A DNA stretch of 64,000 nucleotides, from assembly GCA_963753385.1 (NCBI GenBank), contig CAVWCC010000010.1, forward strand, positions 62,001 to 126,000, given 5' to 3'. Under the pieces are notes generated by a model. It was not told the DNA's origin. It was given only the letters and a program-made list of their open reading frames with translations, and ran no database searches. The translations under genes and the position numbers were made by a program. Shown one piece after another: positions 8,386 to 17,262 of the stretch (position 1 is the stretch's first letter; every line of letters starts with the position of its first letter). The DNA comes from JALZKA01 sp963753385 (lineage in GTDB: Bacteria > Actinomycetota > Thermoleophilia > Solirubrobacterales > 70-9).

Positions 8386-9939
8386 GTGAGCGCCGCCGGC
8401 GGCAGCGCGTCCAGGGCCCAGATCAGAGGCTCGACCCTGCTCCTCGCGGGCCAGGGCTTCGCGGTGATCGTCAACCTCGCGGTCCAGATACTGATCGTCC
8501 GCTACCTCTCCCAGGAGAGCTACGGCGTATTCGCCTTCGCGCTTTCCGTGGCGCTGCTCGGCGAGGCCGTGGCGCGGTTCGGGATGCGTCGTGGCGCCGC
8601 CAGGTACATGCCGCTCTACGAGGAGACCGGCGACCTCCCGCGCGTCGCGGGCACGTTCGCGCTCGCGGTGGGCACGGTGCTCGCCATGGGCACCGCCGTC
8701 GTCTTGATCATCGCGGGCTTCCGGGGGGCCATCGCGGGGTCGTTTGCCGACGACTCGACCGCGGTCACCGTGCTCGTGCTCCTCGCGCTGATGGCGCCGA
8801 TCGAGGCGCTCGGCTCGGTGCTCGACGCCGTGTTTGCAGTATTCGGGCGGCCGCGCGCGGTCGTCGCGCGCAGGTTCGTGCTGACCCCGTTGTTCCGGCT
8901 CATCGTCGTCGTCCTGCTGATCGCGCAGGACCAGGACGTGGTCTTCCTGACCGTCGGCTACGTCGCGACCGGCGTGCTGGGCCTGATGCTGTACGTGCCC
9001 TTGCTGGCCCGCGTCCTGCGGCAGCACAACCTGCTGGAGCGACTCCGTCCGGGCCGTCTGACCGTGCCGGCGCGCGAGGTCCTCAGCTTCACCGTCCCGC
9101 TGTTCTCGACCGATATCACCGGCGCGCTCGTCGCCGGGGCGGGCGCGATCATGCTCGGCGTCCTTGCGACGGCAACCGACGTCGCGGAGTTCCGGGCGGT
9201 CGCGCCCGTGGCGGGAACGATGGCCTACGTGCTCACGAGCTTCAGCACCTTGCTGGTCCCGCTCGCCGCGCGCCTCTACGTTCGCTCGGACGCGGCGGAG
9301 CTGAACCGCCTCTACTGGCGGACAACCGTCTGGACCGGGGTGCTCGCGTTCCCGATCATGCTCACCTGCGTCGTGCTCGGGGAGCCGTTGACCGTGCTGC
9401 TGTTCGGCGAGGAGTACGAACCCGCGGGAGCCGTGCTGGGCGTGCTCGCGATCGGCGTGTTCATCGACACGGCGACCGGGAGCAACGCCGCCATGCTCGA
9501 CGTGTTCAGGCGGGTGCGGTTCACCGTGGTGGCCAATCTGGCCACCGTCGCGACCATTTTCGCCCTCTCGTTGGCGTTGATACCGCCCTTCGACGCCGTG
9601 GGCGCGGCGGCCGCGACTGCCGCGACGTACGTCGTTCTCAACGTCATTCGCCAGGTCGGGGTGGCGCGACACACGTCGGTCCACGGCATCCTCCCGCAGG
9701 CGGTGCCGGCATTCGCGACGATGGTGGCCGCGGCGGCCGTTGCGATCGGCGTCCAGCTCGTGCTCTCCCCGCCGGCAGCCGTGGGCATCGTGATGATCCT
9801 CGTGGCCGCCGGTGCCGTCTTCGCGGTCGCTCGTCATGAGCTCGCCCTCGGGGAGACCTTCCCGGAGCTCGAGCGAATCCCGGTCCTGCGCCGGCTCGTG
9901 GGGGCGGCCCCAGGCGTTGACGAGAAGACGGCGGCCTAG
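8386..9939 (+). CDS. Wzx-like polysaccharide flippase (MOP/MATE superfamily)
   Basis: The 517-residue protein has about 14 predicted membrane helices from residue 15 to 490 and the N-terminal pattern of oligosaccharide flippases (GSTLLLAGQGFAVIVNLAVQ, then LSQESYGVFAFALS). It should move undecaprenyl-diphosphate-linked repeat units from the inner to the outer leaflet before polymerisation by the Wzy-like enzymes nearby. The GTG at 8386 starts just before the first helix; only a weak GAGGG lies upstream. The gene is preceded by the LGAYES micro-frame and converges on the sulfotransferase with an 8-base gap. Confidence 0.88.
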   Translation: MSAAGGSASRAQIRGSTLLLAGQGFAVIVNLAVQILIVRYLSQESYGVFAFALSVALLGEAVARFGMRRGAARYMPLYEETGDLPRVAGTFALAVGTVLAMGTAVVLIIAGFRGAIAGSFADDSTAVTVLVLLALMAPIEALGSVLDAVFAVFGRPRAVVARRFVLTPLFRLIVVVLLIAQDQDVVFLTVGYVATGVLGLMLYVPLLARVLRQHNLLERLRPGRLTVPAREVLSFTVPLFSTDITGALVAGAGAIMLGVLATATDVAEFRAVAPVAGTMAYVLTSFSTLLVPLAARLYVRSDAAELNRLYWRTTVWTGVLAFPIMLTCVVLGEPLTVLLFGEEYEPAGAVLGVLAIGVFIDTATGSNAAMLDVFRRVRFTVVANLATVATIFALSLALIPPFDAVGAAAATAATYVVLNVIRQVGVARHTSVHGILPQAVPAFATMVAAAAVAIGVQLVLSPPAAVGIVMILVAAGAVFAVARHELALGETFPELERIPVLRRLVGAAPGVDEKTAA

Positions 9940-9947
9940 GGTCGGTC

Positions 9948-11009
9948 TCAGCTGACCCGAGCGGACAGCGGCCCGATCATCGCGGTCAGCCGCTCGATCT
10001 CGCCCTCGAGAGCGTCCTCGAGCCGGCCGCGCACCCCCGGGTCGATGGTGACTTCGAGGGGCCGCGACATCAGCGGGCGCAGCGGCCGGAGCAGCAGCGC
10101 CCGCGGCCGCTTCGGGATCCGCAGCACGACCTCCATGAGAGGCGAGCTGCGGAGCATCCGGCCGACCCGGTTGCGCCGGCGCTTTTGCTGGCGAGTGTTG
10201 GCTAGCTCCTCGAACCGCGGGGACGTGAACTCCTCGTCGACCCCGAGGAAGCGGAAGACGCGGCGCAGGATCTCGCTACGCCGTTCCAGCAGGTCCCCTT
10301 GCGAGACCACCAGGATCTGCTCGCGCGGAAAGAGGGCGAGATAGCGCTCGAGCTGCGTCGCGTACCGGCTCTCGGCGAGGTATGCGTTGTAGGGGTTGTC
10401 GAGGTCGCTGAGCGCCTCGTCGGCGCTGCGCCGCTCCTTCTCCCAGACCCGCGCCTCCGCGTACGCGGCGATGGCCCGTTCGGCCGGCTCGCGGACGACA
10501 TAGATCAGCTTCGCCCCGGGAATCGCCTCGCGGATCCGCTCCGGTACTCCGGGAACGAGCGGGTAAGCCGTGTACGCCGGCGTTGCCTCCCCCCGCACCG
10601 GCGCACCCGCATCGAAGAACCGGGAGTAGTCGTCGAGTCGCTCCAGGCAGCGCGGGTCCTGGAAGAAGCGGAGCTCCTTGACGTCCGGCATCTGAATCTC
10701 CGGATGGGACGACAGGTAGCGATGGAGGCTTGTGGTCCCGCTCTTGGCAGCGCCGATGACGATCATGTTGGGCAGCGCCGGATCGCCTGAGAGGAGAGCC
10801 GGGCGCGGCTGTCGGGTGCCGGAGGACGGGCAAAGCGGGCAGCGGTGCGGGCCGCGCTCGAAATCGTCGAAGCGCCAGCCGGCCGCCCGCAGGGCCTCGG
10901 CCGTTCCGTCGATCAGATCGGGCGGGAAGCAGCCGTCGCACTGCACCATGGCGAACATGGCAACGGATCCGTCCTCGCCCTCGCGCTGCCATGTGTTCAG
11001 GACCGTCAC
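9948..11009 (-). CDS. PAPS-dependent sulfotransferase with N-terminal CxxC pair
   Basis: The 353-residue protein has a sulfotransferase domain from about residue 80. The 5'-phosphosulfate loop is IVIGAAKSGTTSLHRYLSSH, and the 3'-phosphate motif is YVVREPAERAIAAYAE (about 165-180). It should transfer sulfate from PAPS to a sugar, which suggests the polymer made here is sulfated. Residues 1-65 are additional and carry two CxxC motifs (CDGC and CPLC), like a small zinc ribbon; this extension is not part of the catalytic fold. The start is GTG 11009, 9 bases after the stop of the upstream glycosyltransferase, so the two are probably co-transcribed. Confidence 0.85.
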   Translation of the reverse strand: MTVLNTWQREGEDGSVAMFAMVQCDGCFPPDLIDGTAEALRAAGWRFDDFERGPHRCPLCPSSGTRQPRPALLSGDPALPNMIVIGAAKSGTTSLHRYLSSHPEIQMPDVKELRFFQDPRCLERLDDYSRFFDAGAPVRGEATPAYTAYPLVPGVPERIREAIPGAKLIYVVREPAERAIAAYAEARVWEKERRSADEALSDLDNPYNAYLAESRYATQLERYLALFPREQILVVSQGDLLERRSEILRRVFRFLGVDEEFTSPRFEELANTRQQKRRRNRVGRMLRSSPLMEVVLRIPKRPRALLLRPLRPLMSRPLEVTIDPGVRGRLEDALEGEIERLTAMIGPLSARVS

Positions 11010-11018
11010 CGGCGGTTC

Positions 11019-12242
11019 CTATTCGGGGGTAGCGCGATCCTCGGACCGCTCCCGGTCGCCGGCAAGTTCCTGCTCGAAGATCGTCTCGTAGGCGCGCACC
11101 GCGGCATCCCAGCTGTTGCCGGCGACGACGGCATCGCGGCCTCGGCTGCCGATCCGGCGACGCAGCTCCGCGTCGTCGAGGAGCGTCGCGAGCCCCTCCG
11201 CCAGGCCCGCCGCCGAATCGGCCACGAGGAGATCCTCGCCTGGAACGACCCTGATGCCCTCACACGCATGCGCGGTCGCCACGCACGGGGTGGCGCAGGC
11301 CAGGGCCTCGAGCAACTTGTTCTTGATCCCGGTACCGCTCACCATCGGGCATGCGAACGCCTCCGCCCGCCAGAGCCAGGTGCGGATGTCCGGCACCTCG
11401 CCGGTCACCTCCACGCCGTCGATTCCGCCCAGCCGCTGGACGTCCGGCGCCGGATTGCGGCCGACGATCGCAAGCCGCGCGCGGGGGTCGAGGCCTCGCA
11501 GGCGGGGCAGGATCTCGGTCGCGAGGAACCGCGCCGCCTCGATGTTGGGCGCCCAGTGCATCGCTCCGGTGAACACGACCAACCCCGGCTCCGGCGTCAC
11601 CGCCGGGTTGGGCCGGAACGCATCGACGTCGACGCCGTTGGGCACAGTTTCGACCTTCAGGTCCGGGTTGAGTTCGCGGAGCGCGCGCTCGTCCCGGTTG
11701 GAAACGACGACGACGCGACGGTAATGAGCGAACTCGCGGGCCATGAAGCGGCGGACGTTGCGCTTCTCGAGGAAGTAATAGGGACGCATGAGCGGCGACC
11801 CGGTGCGTGCCTCGGCGACGACGTTGAGATCCCAGGCGTCGAGAGCGGTGAGCACGGCGGGAAGCGACCCCAACGATTTCGCGACGCCCGGGAGGCCCCC
11901 GAGCTGGGGGCCCGAGACCTGTGCGACGTCGAACGTGCGCTCGGTGAGCAGGCTCTCCAGGGCCGCCGCCATCGGCGGCGTGATGCGGCCCACCGACTTC
12001 GGGCGTCGTCCGAGGAGAGCGGAGAGCGCGGCGCCGACCTTCGCCGGCAAGCCCTGCCTGTTCAGGGGCACCGGCACCAATTCGCCCCACTCCAGCGAGG
12101 GGACCGGCTCGTCCGCCGGCACGAGCGCGAGCAAGGTGATGTCGTGCCTGCGGGCAAGGCCGGCTCCGATGCGGTCGAGCTGGAGGCGAAAGCCGTCGAA
12201 GGGCTGGGTCGGCGCCTGCACCGCGCAGATCACGATTCTCAT
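11019..12242 (-). CDS. Glycosyltransferase (GT-B, GT4-like)
   Basis: The 407-residue GT-B enzyme has an N-terminal acceptor domain (MRIVICAVQAPTQPFDGFR) and a C-terminal donor domain with FTGAMHWAPNIEAARFL (about 225) and SGTGIKNKLLEALACATP (about 310), where the Lys and Glu contact the nucleotide sugar. This pattern is common in sugar transferases of exopolysaccharide clusters. GGAGG seven bases before the ATG at 12242 supports the start. It is followed at once by the sulfotransferase. The 132 bases between it and the next upstream gene (12243-12374) hold nothing recognisable. Substrate is unknown. Confidence 0.88.
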   Translation of the reverse strand: MRIVICAVQAPTQPFDGFRLQLDRIGAGLARRHDITLLALVPADEPVPSLEWGELVPVPLNRQGLPAKVGAALSALLGRRPKSVGRITPPMAAALESLLTERTFDVAQVSGPQLGGLPGVAKSLGSLPAVLTALDAWDLNVVAEARTGSPLMRPYYFLEKRNVRRFMAREFAHYRRVVVVSNRDERALRELNPDLKVETVPNGVDVDAFRPNPAVTPEPGLVVFTGAMHWAPNIEAARFLATEILPRLRGLDPRARLAIVGRNPAPDVQRLGGIDGVEVTGEVPDIRTWLWRAEAFACPMVSGTGIKNKLLEALACATPCVATAHACEGIRVVPGEDLLVADSAAGLAEGLATLLDDAELRRRIGSRGRDAVVAGNSWDAAVRAYETIFEQELAGDRERSEDRATPE

Positions 12243-12374
12243 GGTCTCGCCTCCGGTCCCCGCGGTGCCTCAGGCACGTGTCTCAGTCCGTGGATCCGTC
12301 GCATGCCCGCGGAGCGTACGGTCAACCGACTTCGAACGCACCCAAGTCGGGAGCGGCGCCGCGCGGACGCGGTA

Positions 12375-13580
12375 TCAGCGTTCGCCGGCGGCGAGCCCCT
12401 CGAGCAGCCCGACGACGCGGTCGGCCTCGCGCTCGCGCAGGTGGTCGGCGGCGAAGCCCCGTGCCCGGCGGACCAGTCCCGGGCCCAGCTCGGCGTCGTC
12501 GCGAACGCGGCGTATCGCCCCTGCCAACGCCTCCGGGTTGTCGGGCTCGACCGTGATCCCGACGCCGTGCTCGCGGATGAGACGTTCAAGCTCGCCGTGG
12601 CAGACCGCGACGAGCGGACGCCCGATCGCACAGCAGTCGTAGAGCTTCGCGGAGACGGTCATCGCCTGGCGCTCGGCAACGAGCACCGCGTCGGCTGCCC
12701 GCAGGTGCCGGGCCGCGTCGGCGGGTGACATCAGGTCGCGGAACTCCACCAGCCCGGGTGGGAGCTCGGCCGCGCGCCGCTCGAGGGCGGCCCGGCGGGG
12801 GCCCGCGCCGATGATCAGCAACCGGAACTCGTCGCCCAGCGCGCCGGCGGCATCGATCGCCTCGTCGAGGGCGTGCGCCAGCCCGAGGTTGCCGGCATAC
12901 GCCCAGATGAAACGGTCGGCAGGCATCCCGAGGCCGGCCCGATCGGCCTCGGCCTCGCCGGCGGCGATCCACTCCCGGGTCGTCCCGTTCGTGATCACCT
13001 CGACCGGGCCACGCGCGCCGCGGTCTTCGATCGCTCGGCCGAATGCCTGGTTTGCGGTCAGGACCAGGTCGGCCCGCCGGTAGAGACGGCGCTCGAGCGC
13101 GGCCGCCGCCCGCACCGCTCGCCCCTCCGACAGCTCTCCCAGTGCGACCGCCGACTCGGGCCACAGGTCGCGAACGTCGAACGCGAACGGGCGACGGTGG
13201 CGAGCCGCCACCGCTGCTCCGGCGGCGCCGACGGTCAGCGGAGGCGAGCTCGCGAGCACGACGTCGGGCCGCGGCAGGGCGCTGCCGACGAGGGTCGCCC
13301 CTGCGGCGTACGAGCCGTACTGGCCGAGCCGGGTCAGCATCGTCTTGCGCGGCCGCGCGTGAACCCAGATGTGGTGCACGCGCAGGAGCCCGGTTGACCT
13401 TCGGACGAGAGGCCGGCCGCGGTACGCGGGCTCGATCACTCCCGCCGGGTGGTTGGGAACCGGGCAGACCACGTCGACCTCGTGGCCGGCCCGCGCCAGT
13501 GCCTCGGCAAACGGCCCGAGCCGGAAGCTGCCAGCCGTGATCTCGGGAGGGAAGTGCTGTGTCAGAACGAGCGCGCGCAC
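12375..13580 (-). CDS. Glycosyltransferase family 4, WbuB-like
   Basis: The 401-residue GT-B enzyme starts MRALVLTQHFPPEITAGSFR, typical of the WbuB branch of GT4. The linker-region motif FDVRDLWPES is near residue 125, and IWAYAGNLGLAHALDEAI opens the donor domain near 230. The usual EX7E region reads AERQAMTVSAKLYDCCAIG, with the second acidic residue replaced, as seen in some family members. It should add a sugar during repeat-unit assembly. The start is GTG 13580. It closes the cluster on this side; the next gene upstream on the same strand is a small membrane protein 42 bases away. Confidence 0.87.
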   Translation of the reverse strand: MRALVLTQHFPPEITAGSFRLGPFAEALARAGHEVDVVCPVPNHPAGVIEPAYRGRPLVRRSTGLLRVHHIWVHARPRKTMLTRLGQYGSYAAGATLVGSALPRPDVVLASSPPLTVGAAGAAVAARHRRPFAFDVRDLWPESAVALGELSEGRAVRAAAALERRLYRRADLVLTANQAFGRAIEDRGARGPVEVITNGTTREWIAAGEAEADRAGLGMPADRFIWAYAGNLGLAHALDEAIDAAGALGDEFRLLIIGAGPRRAALERRAAELPPGLVEFRDLMSPADAARHLRAADAVLVAERQAMTVSAKLYDCCAIGRPLVAVCHGELERLIREHGVGITVEPDNPEALAGAIRRVRDDAELGPGLVRRARGFAADHLREREADRVVGLLEGLAAGER

Positions 13581-13622
13581 CGCGAACCGTCAGCCATGGC
13601 GCGCGGACCGGAGGAGCCCTCC

Positions 13623-14021
13623 CTACGGGGAGATCCCGCCCGAACCGCTGCCGTCGGACCCACTGCCCGAATCGTCGTCGTCGCCCGTGGTCGTCGTATC
13701 CGTGGTCGTCGTCCCGTCGTCGTCGGTCGTCGTCGTGTCGTCTGTCGTCGTCGTGTCGGAGGTCGTCGTGGTGCTCGACGTCGTGGTGCTCGACGTCGTC
13801 GTCGCGGACGTGGTGCTCGAGGTCGCCGGGGCCGGCTCGTCGTCGCTGCCGTCATCGGATGCGACAACCGCCAGGGCCACCCCGAGGCCGACGACGAGCG
13901 CGGCAAGGAGCGCGATCGCGACCTTGGCTCCGCGGCTCATCCCGCCGCCCTCCGACCCGCCGGGCGGCGGCTCGCCTGGGTCGGGCTCGGCTGGCATGTG
14001 GCGCGTGGGGTCCTCGTGCAT
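13623..14021 (-). CDS. Single-pass membrane protein with Thr/Asp-rich tail
   Basis: The 132-residue product has a short Pro/Gly-rich cytoplasmic segment, one membrane helix (VAIALLAALVVGLGVALAVV, about residues 33-52) and then about 75 residues made almost only of Thr, Ser, Asp and Gly, repeating units such as DTTTTDD. The tail would be extracellular, unstructured, acidic and a likely O-glycosylation substrate. ATG 14021 is chosen because TATCGT lies 7 bases before it; GTG 14030 would overlap that box. It sits where argF or argR often follow argD in other actinobacteria. No family is recognised. Confidence 0.7.
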   Translation of the reverse strand: MHEDPTRHMPAEPDPGEPPPGGSEGGGMSRGAKVAIALLAALVVGLGVALAVVASDDGSDDEPAPATSSTTSATTTSSTTTSSTTTTSDTTTTDDTTTTDDDGTTTTDTTTTGDDDDSGSGSDGSGSGGISP

Positions 14022-14028
14022 GGCGCGC

Positions 14029-14034
14029 ACGATA
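14029..14034 (-). promoter_or_regulatory. -10 box TATCGT for a leaderless start at 14021
   Basis: TATCGT on the minus strand is followed by GCGCGCC (7 bases) and ATG. It gives the small membrane protein its own promoter, separate from the arg genes that end 21 bases upstream. Confidence 0.45.
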
Positions 14035-14054
14035 CGGAGCCGGGCCGACGGCCG

Positions 14055-15221
14055 TCAGCCGAGCGCCTGTACGAGGAGCTCCAGTGCCTCGTCGACCTCG
14101 TTCCCACCGACGATCAGGGGCGGCAGGAAGCGCAGCATCCCGGGTCCCGGGCAGTTGATCACCAGGCCGGCCTCGAGGGCGCGGTCGCGCACCGCCTGCG
14201 CGTCGGCGCCGTCGGCCAGGGTGACTCCGATCATCAGGCCGCGCCCGCGCACCTCGGTCACCGCCTCGAGCTCGCCGAGGCCCGCCATGAACCGCTCGCC
14301 CATGTCACGGACGCCGCCGAGCAGCTCTTCGTCTGAGAGCAGGTCGAGCGCCGCCAGAGCGGCGGCCGCCCCGACCGGTCCGCCCGCGAAGGTCGAGCCG
14401 TGATCGCCGGGCTCGAACACGTCGCCGAGCGCCGGCGCCGTGACCACCGCGCCCACCGGCAGACCGCCGCCGAGCGCCTTGGCGCTGGTCATCACGTCGG
14501 GCCGGACGGGGAGCTGCTCGTGGGCCCAGAGGGTGCCCGTCCGCCCCATCCCCGTCTGGACCTCGTCGAAGACCAGCAGCGCGCCGGTCGCGTCGCAGGC
14601 CTCGCGGGCCGCGACGAGCACCTCGTCCGCGATCGGGAAGATCCCGGCCTCGCCCTGGATCGGCTCGATCAAGACGGCCGCGGTCTCGGGGCGGACCGCC
14701 TCACGCAGGGCGTCCGGGTCGTCGCGCGGCACGGCGACGAAGCCGCGTGGAAGCGGCCCGAAGCGGTCGTCGTCGGCGAGGCGGGGCGTCGCCGCAAGCG
14801 CGCCGAGGGTGCGGCCGTGGAAGCCGCCGTCGAGGCTGACGATCTCCGGGTAGACGTCGTCGCGAGCGCGGGCGTGCTTGCGGGCGAGCTTGATCGCGCA
14901 CTCCGCGGCCTCGGTGCCCGAGTTGCAGAGGAAGACCTTGCCGCCGAGGCTCGAGCCCGAGAGGCGCTCGGCGAGACGCAGGGCCGGCTCCGAGAGGAAC
15001 AGGTTGGACGAGCCGGCGAACCGCGCCGCCTGCTGAGTGATCGCGGCGACGATCCGCGGATGGCAGTGGCCCGCGTTGTGGACCGAGAGCCCCGCGAAGA
15101 AGTCCAGGTACTCCTTCCCGTCCGCGTCCCAGAGCCGCACGCCCTCGCCGCGCACGAACTCGACGTCCGCGCGCAGGTACGTCGGCATCGTGTAGCGAGC
15201 CTCCAGGGCGCGGAGGCTCAA
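14055..15221 (-). CDS. argD: Acetylornithine aminotransferase
   Basis: The 388-residue PLP enzyme converts N-acetylglutamate 5-semialdehyde to N2-acetylornithine (EC 2.6.1.11) in arginine synthesis. It has the class III aminotransferase layout: substrate loop DFFAGLSVHNAGHCHP near residue 42, FDEVQTGMGRTG (PLP-binding Asp) near 218, and the PLP lysine in TSAKALGGGLPVGAVV near 247. The TTG at 15221 overlaps the argB stop (TTGA) and fits family length; ATG 15188 would cut conserved N-terminal residues. It is the last gene of the pheST-argCJBD run; argF and argR do not follow. Confidence 0.95.
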   Translation of the reverse strand: MSLRALEARYTMPTYLRADVEFVRGEGVRLWDADGKEYLDFFAGLSVHNAGHCHPRIVAAITQQAARFAGSSNLFLSEPALRLAERLSGSSLGGKVFLCNSGTEAAECAIKLARKHARARDDVYPEIVSLDGGFHGRTLGALAATPRLADDDRFGPLPRGFVAVPRDDPDALREAVRPETAAVLIEPIQGEAGIFPIADEVLVAAREACDATGALLVFDEVQTGMGRTGTLWAHEQLPVRPDVMTSAKALGGGLPVGAVVTAPALGDVFEPGDHGSTFAGGPVGAAAALAALDLLSDEELLGGVRDMGERFMAGLGELEAVTEVRGRGLMIGVTLADGADAQAVRDRALEAGLVINCPGPGMLRFLPPLIVGGNEVDEALELLVQALG

Positions 15222-16084
15222 GGAGTCACCATCGTCCCGATGCCCGCGACGGTGAACAGCTCGAGCAGGAGGCTGTGCGGGCGCCGGCCGTCGATGATCT
15301 GGGCCGAGCCCACGCCGCCCCGGATCGCCTCGACGATCGCGTTCAGCTTCGGGCGCATCCCGCCCTCGACGTCGCCGAGCGCGCGCTCGACCTCGTCCAC
15401 CGTCGCGCGTGAGATCAGGCTCTGTGGGTCCTCGGGATCCTCGAGCCAGCCCGGCACGTCGGTGAGGAAGATCGCCTTGTGCGCGCGCAGCGCCGCGGCG
15501 ACCTTGCCGGCCGCGGCGTCGGCATTCACGTTGTAGGAGTTCCCCTCGACGTCGGCCGCCGCCGACGCGACCACGGGAATGTAGTCGACCGCGATGTGGT
15601 TGAGGACGTCCACGTCGACGCGCTCGATCTCGCCGACGTTCCCCACCTGGTCGGCGTTGTCGACCGGCCGGACCGAGAACATCGCGCCGTCCTCGCCCGA
15701 GAGCCCGACGGCGGGCTGGCCGTGGCGGTTGATGCGGTTGACGATGTCCGAGTTGACCTTGCCGAGGAGCACCATCTTGGCCACCTCCACGGTCTCCGGG
15801 TCGGAGACGCGCAGCCCCTCGTGGAAGCGGACCTCCATCCCCAGGCGCTTCATGTACTCGGTGATGTCGGGGCCTCCGCCGTGCACCACGACCGGGTTGA
15901 GGCCGACGTACTTGAGCAGCACCACGTCGGTCGCGAACGCCTCGCGCAGCCCCTCCTCGCGCATCGCGGCGCCGCCGTACTTGATCACGACCGTGCGGCC
16001 GTGGAACTGCCGGATGTACGGGAGCGCCTCGAGCAGCGTCTCAACGCTGGCGACGCCCTCCTGCGTCCTTCGCTCCGGCGTCAC
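15218..16084 (-). CDS. argB: Acetylglutamate kinase
   Basis: The 288-residue cytoplasmic kinase phosphorylates N-acetylglutamate (EC 2.7.2.8), usually the arginine-feedback step. Family motifs are intact: VIKYGGAAM near residue 35, VVHGGGPDI near 67, the NVNADAAAGKVA substrate loop near 184, and FLTDVPGW near 206. It starts at GTG 16084 within a GTGA overlap with the argJ stop, and its own stop overlaps the argD TTG, so it is tightly coupled in the operon. Length matches the family. Confidence 0.96.
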   Translation of the reverse strand: MTPERRTQEGVASVETLLEALPYIRQFHGRTVVIKYGGAAMREEGLREAFATDVVLLKYVGLNPVVVHGGGPDITEYMKRLGMEVRFHEGLRVSDPETVEVAKMVLLGKVNSDIVNRINRHGQPAVGLSGEDGAMFSVRPVDNADQVGNVGEIERVDVDVLNHIAVDYIPVVASAAADVEGNSYNVNADAAAGKVAAALRAHKAIFLTDVPGWLEDPEDPQSLISRATVDEVERALGDVEGGMRPKLNAIVEAIRGGVGSAQIIDGRRPHSLLLELFTVAGIGTMVTP

Positions 16085-17262
16085 GTCGTGTACTCCGCGT
16101 TGATCCGGATGTATTCGTGGGTGAGGTCCGAGAAGTAGACGTGCGCGCTCGCCTCACCGCGGCCGAGCGCGATCCCGATCTCGGCCTCCGGAGTGTCCGT
16201 CCCCAGCTCCTCGAAGTCGATCGAGTGCGGGCCCGGCTCGGCGAGCTCCTCGCCAGCCAGCGCCATCCCGGCGGCCTGCGCGATCCGGCCCCAGTTCGCG
16301 TCCCGGCCGGTAAGCGCCGTCTTGACGAGCGGCGAGTTCGCGATCGCCCGCGCGACCCGCTCGGCCTCGTCGGCGTCGGCGGCGCCGGTGACCTCCACCC
16401 GCCCGACCCGGTCGGCGCCCTCGCCGTCGGCGACGACCTCGAGCGCGAGCTGCAGCATGACAGTGTCGAGGAGGCCTTCGGGCAGCGGCTTCCCGGCGGC
16501 GCCGGTTGTCTGGAGGAGGACCGTGTCGTTGGTGCTCATCTGGCCGTCCACCGTGATCCGCTCGAACGAGCCGGCAACAGCGCGGCGCAGCGCGTCCTCG
16601 GGATCGGGAACCTGGGCATCGGTCTGCACGAAGCAGAGCATGGTGGCGAAACCGGGCTCGATCATTCCGGCGCCCTTCGCCTGGGCGGAGACGGTCACTC
16701 CCCCTGCCCGCAGCGTGCACTGCTTGGGGCCGCGATCCGTGGTCATGATCGCGCGGGCGAACTCGGCGCCGCCGTCCGTCGCCAGCGTTGCGGCCGCCCG
16801 CTCGATCCCGTCGAGCACGGGGCCGACGACCATGGGAACCCCGATCACACCGGTCTCCGCCACCGCGACAGCTCGCGGCTCGAACCCGAGCGCGGTCGCG
16901 GTCGCGCGCTGCATCGCGATCGCGTCCGCGTACCCCTGCTCGCCGGTCGCGGCGTTCGCGTTGCCCGAGTTGACCACCGCGGCCCTGACCGCCGCCTGGT
17001 CGAGCTCCTCACGGCAGACGCGGATTGGGGCCGCGGCCGCGGCGTTGGGGGTGAGCAGGATCGCCGACGAGACAGCCTGCCCGTCGCAGGCGAGCACCGC
17101 GACATCCGTCTCGCCGCCGCCCTTGAGTCCACAGTGCACGCCGCCCGCCCGGAACCCGGGGGCAAGCACCGCCGGGTCCATCTCCTCGACCCCGTCCGGG
17201 GCCTGCACCCAGCGCGACCGGAAGAAGCTCTGCGAGCTGCGAGCTGCATGCTGCATGCTCAC
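16081..17262 (-). CDS. argJ: Bifunctional glutamate/ornithine acetyltransferase
   Basis: The 393-residue precursor moves acetyl from acetylornithine to glutamate and, in bifunctional forms, also uses acetyl-CoA. The self-cleavage site and nucleophile are visible in KGAGMIEPGFATMLCFVQ near residue 200, where the Thr of ATML becomes the N-terminus of the beta chain. TGVIGVPM (about 136) and IMTTDRGPK (about 172) shape the oxyanion hole and substrate site. GTG 17262 overlaps the argC stop as GTGA. A short GAGCTGC/CTGCATG repeat lies at its 5' end. ArgJ makes acetyl recycling possible. Confidence 0.95.
   Translation of the reverse strand: MSMQHAARSSQSFFRSRWVQAPDGVEEMDPAVLAPGFRAGGVHCGLKGGGETDVAVLACDGQAVSSAILLTPNAAAAAPIRVCREELDQAAVRAAVVNSGNANAATGEQGYADAIAMQRATATALGFEPRAVAVAETGVIGVPMVVGPVLDGIERAAATLATDGGAEFARAIMTTDRGPKQCTLRAGGVTVSAQAKGAGMIEPGFATMLCFVQTDAQVPDPEDALRRAVAGSFERITVDGQMSTNDTVLLQTTGAAGKPLPEGLLDTVMLQLALEVVADGEGADRVGRVEVTGAADADEAERVARAIANSPLVKTALTGRDANWGRIAQAAGMALAGEELAEPGPHSIDFEELGTDTPEAEIGIALGRGEASAHVYFSDLTHEYIRINAEYTT

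Noticed and set aside
13640..13840. GTCGTCGTC-type tandem DNA repeat as a CRISPR or VNTR
   Set aside because: It is the coding sequence of a Thr/Asp/Ser-rich protein tail; there are no spacers and the period is a codon pattern.
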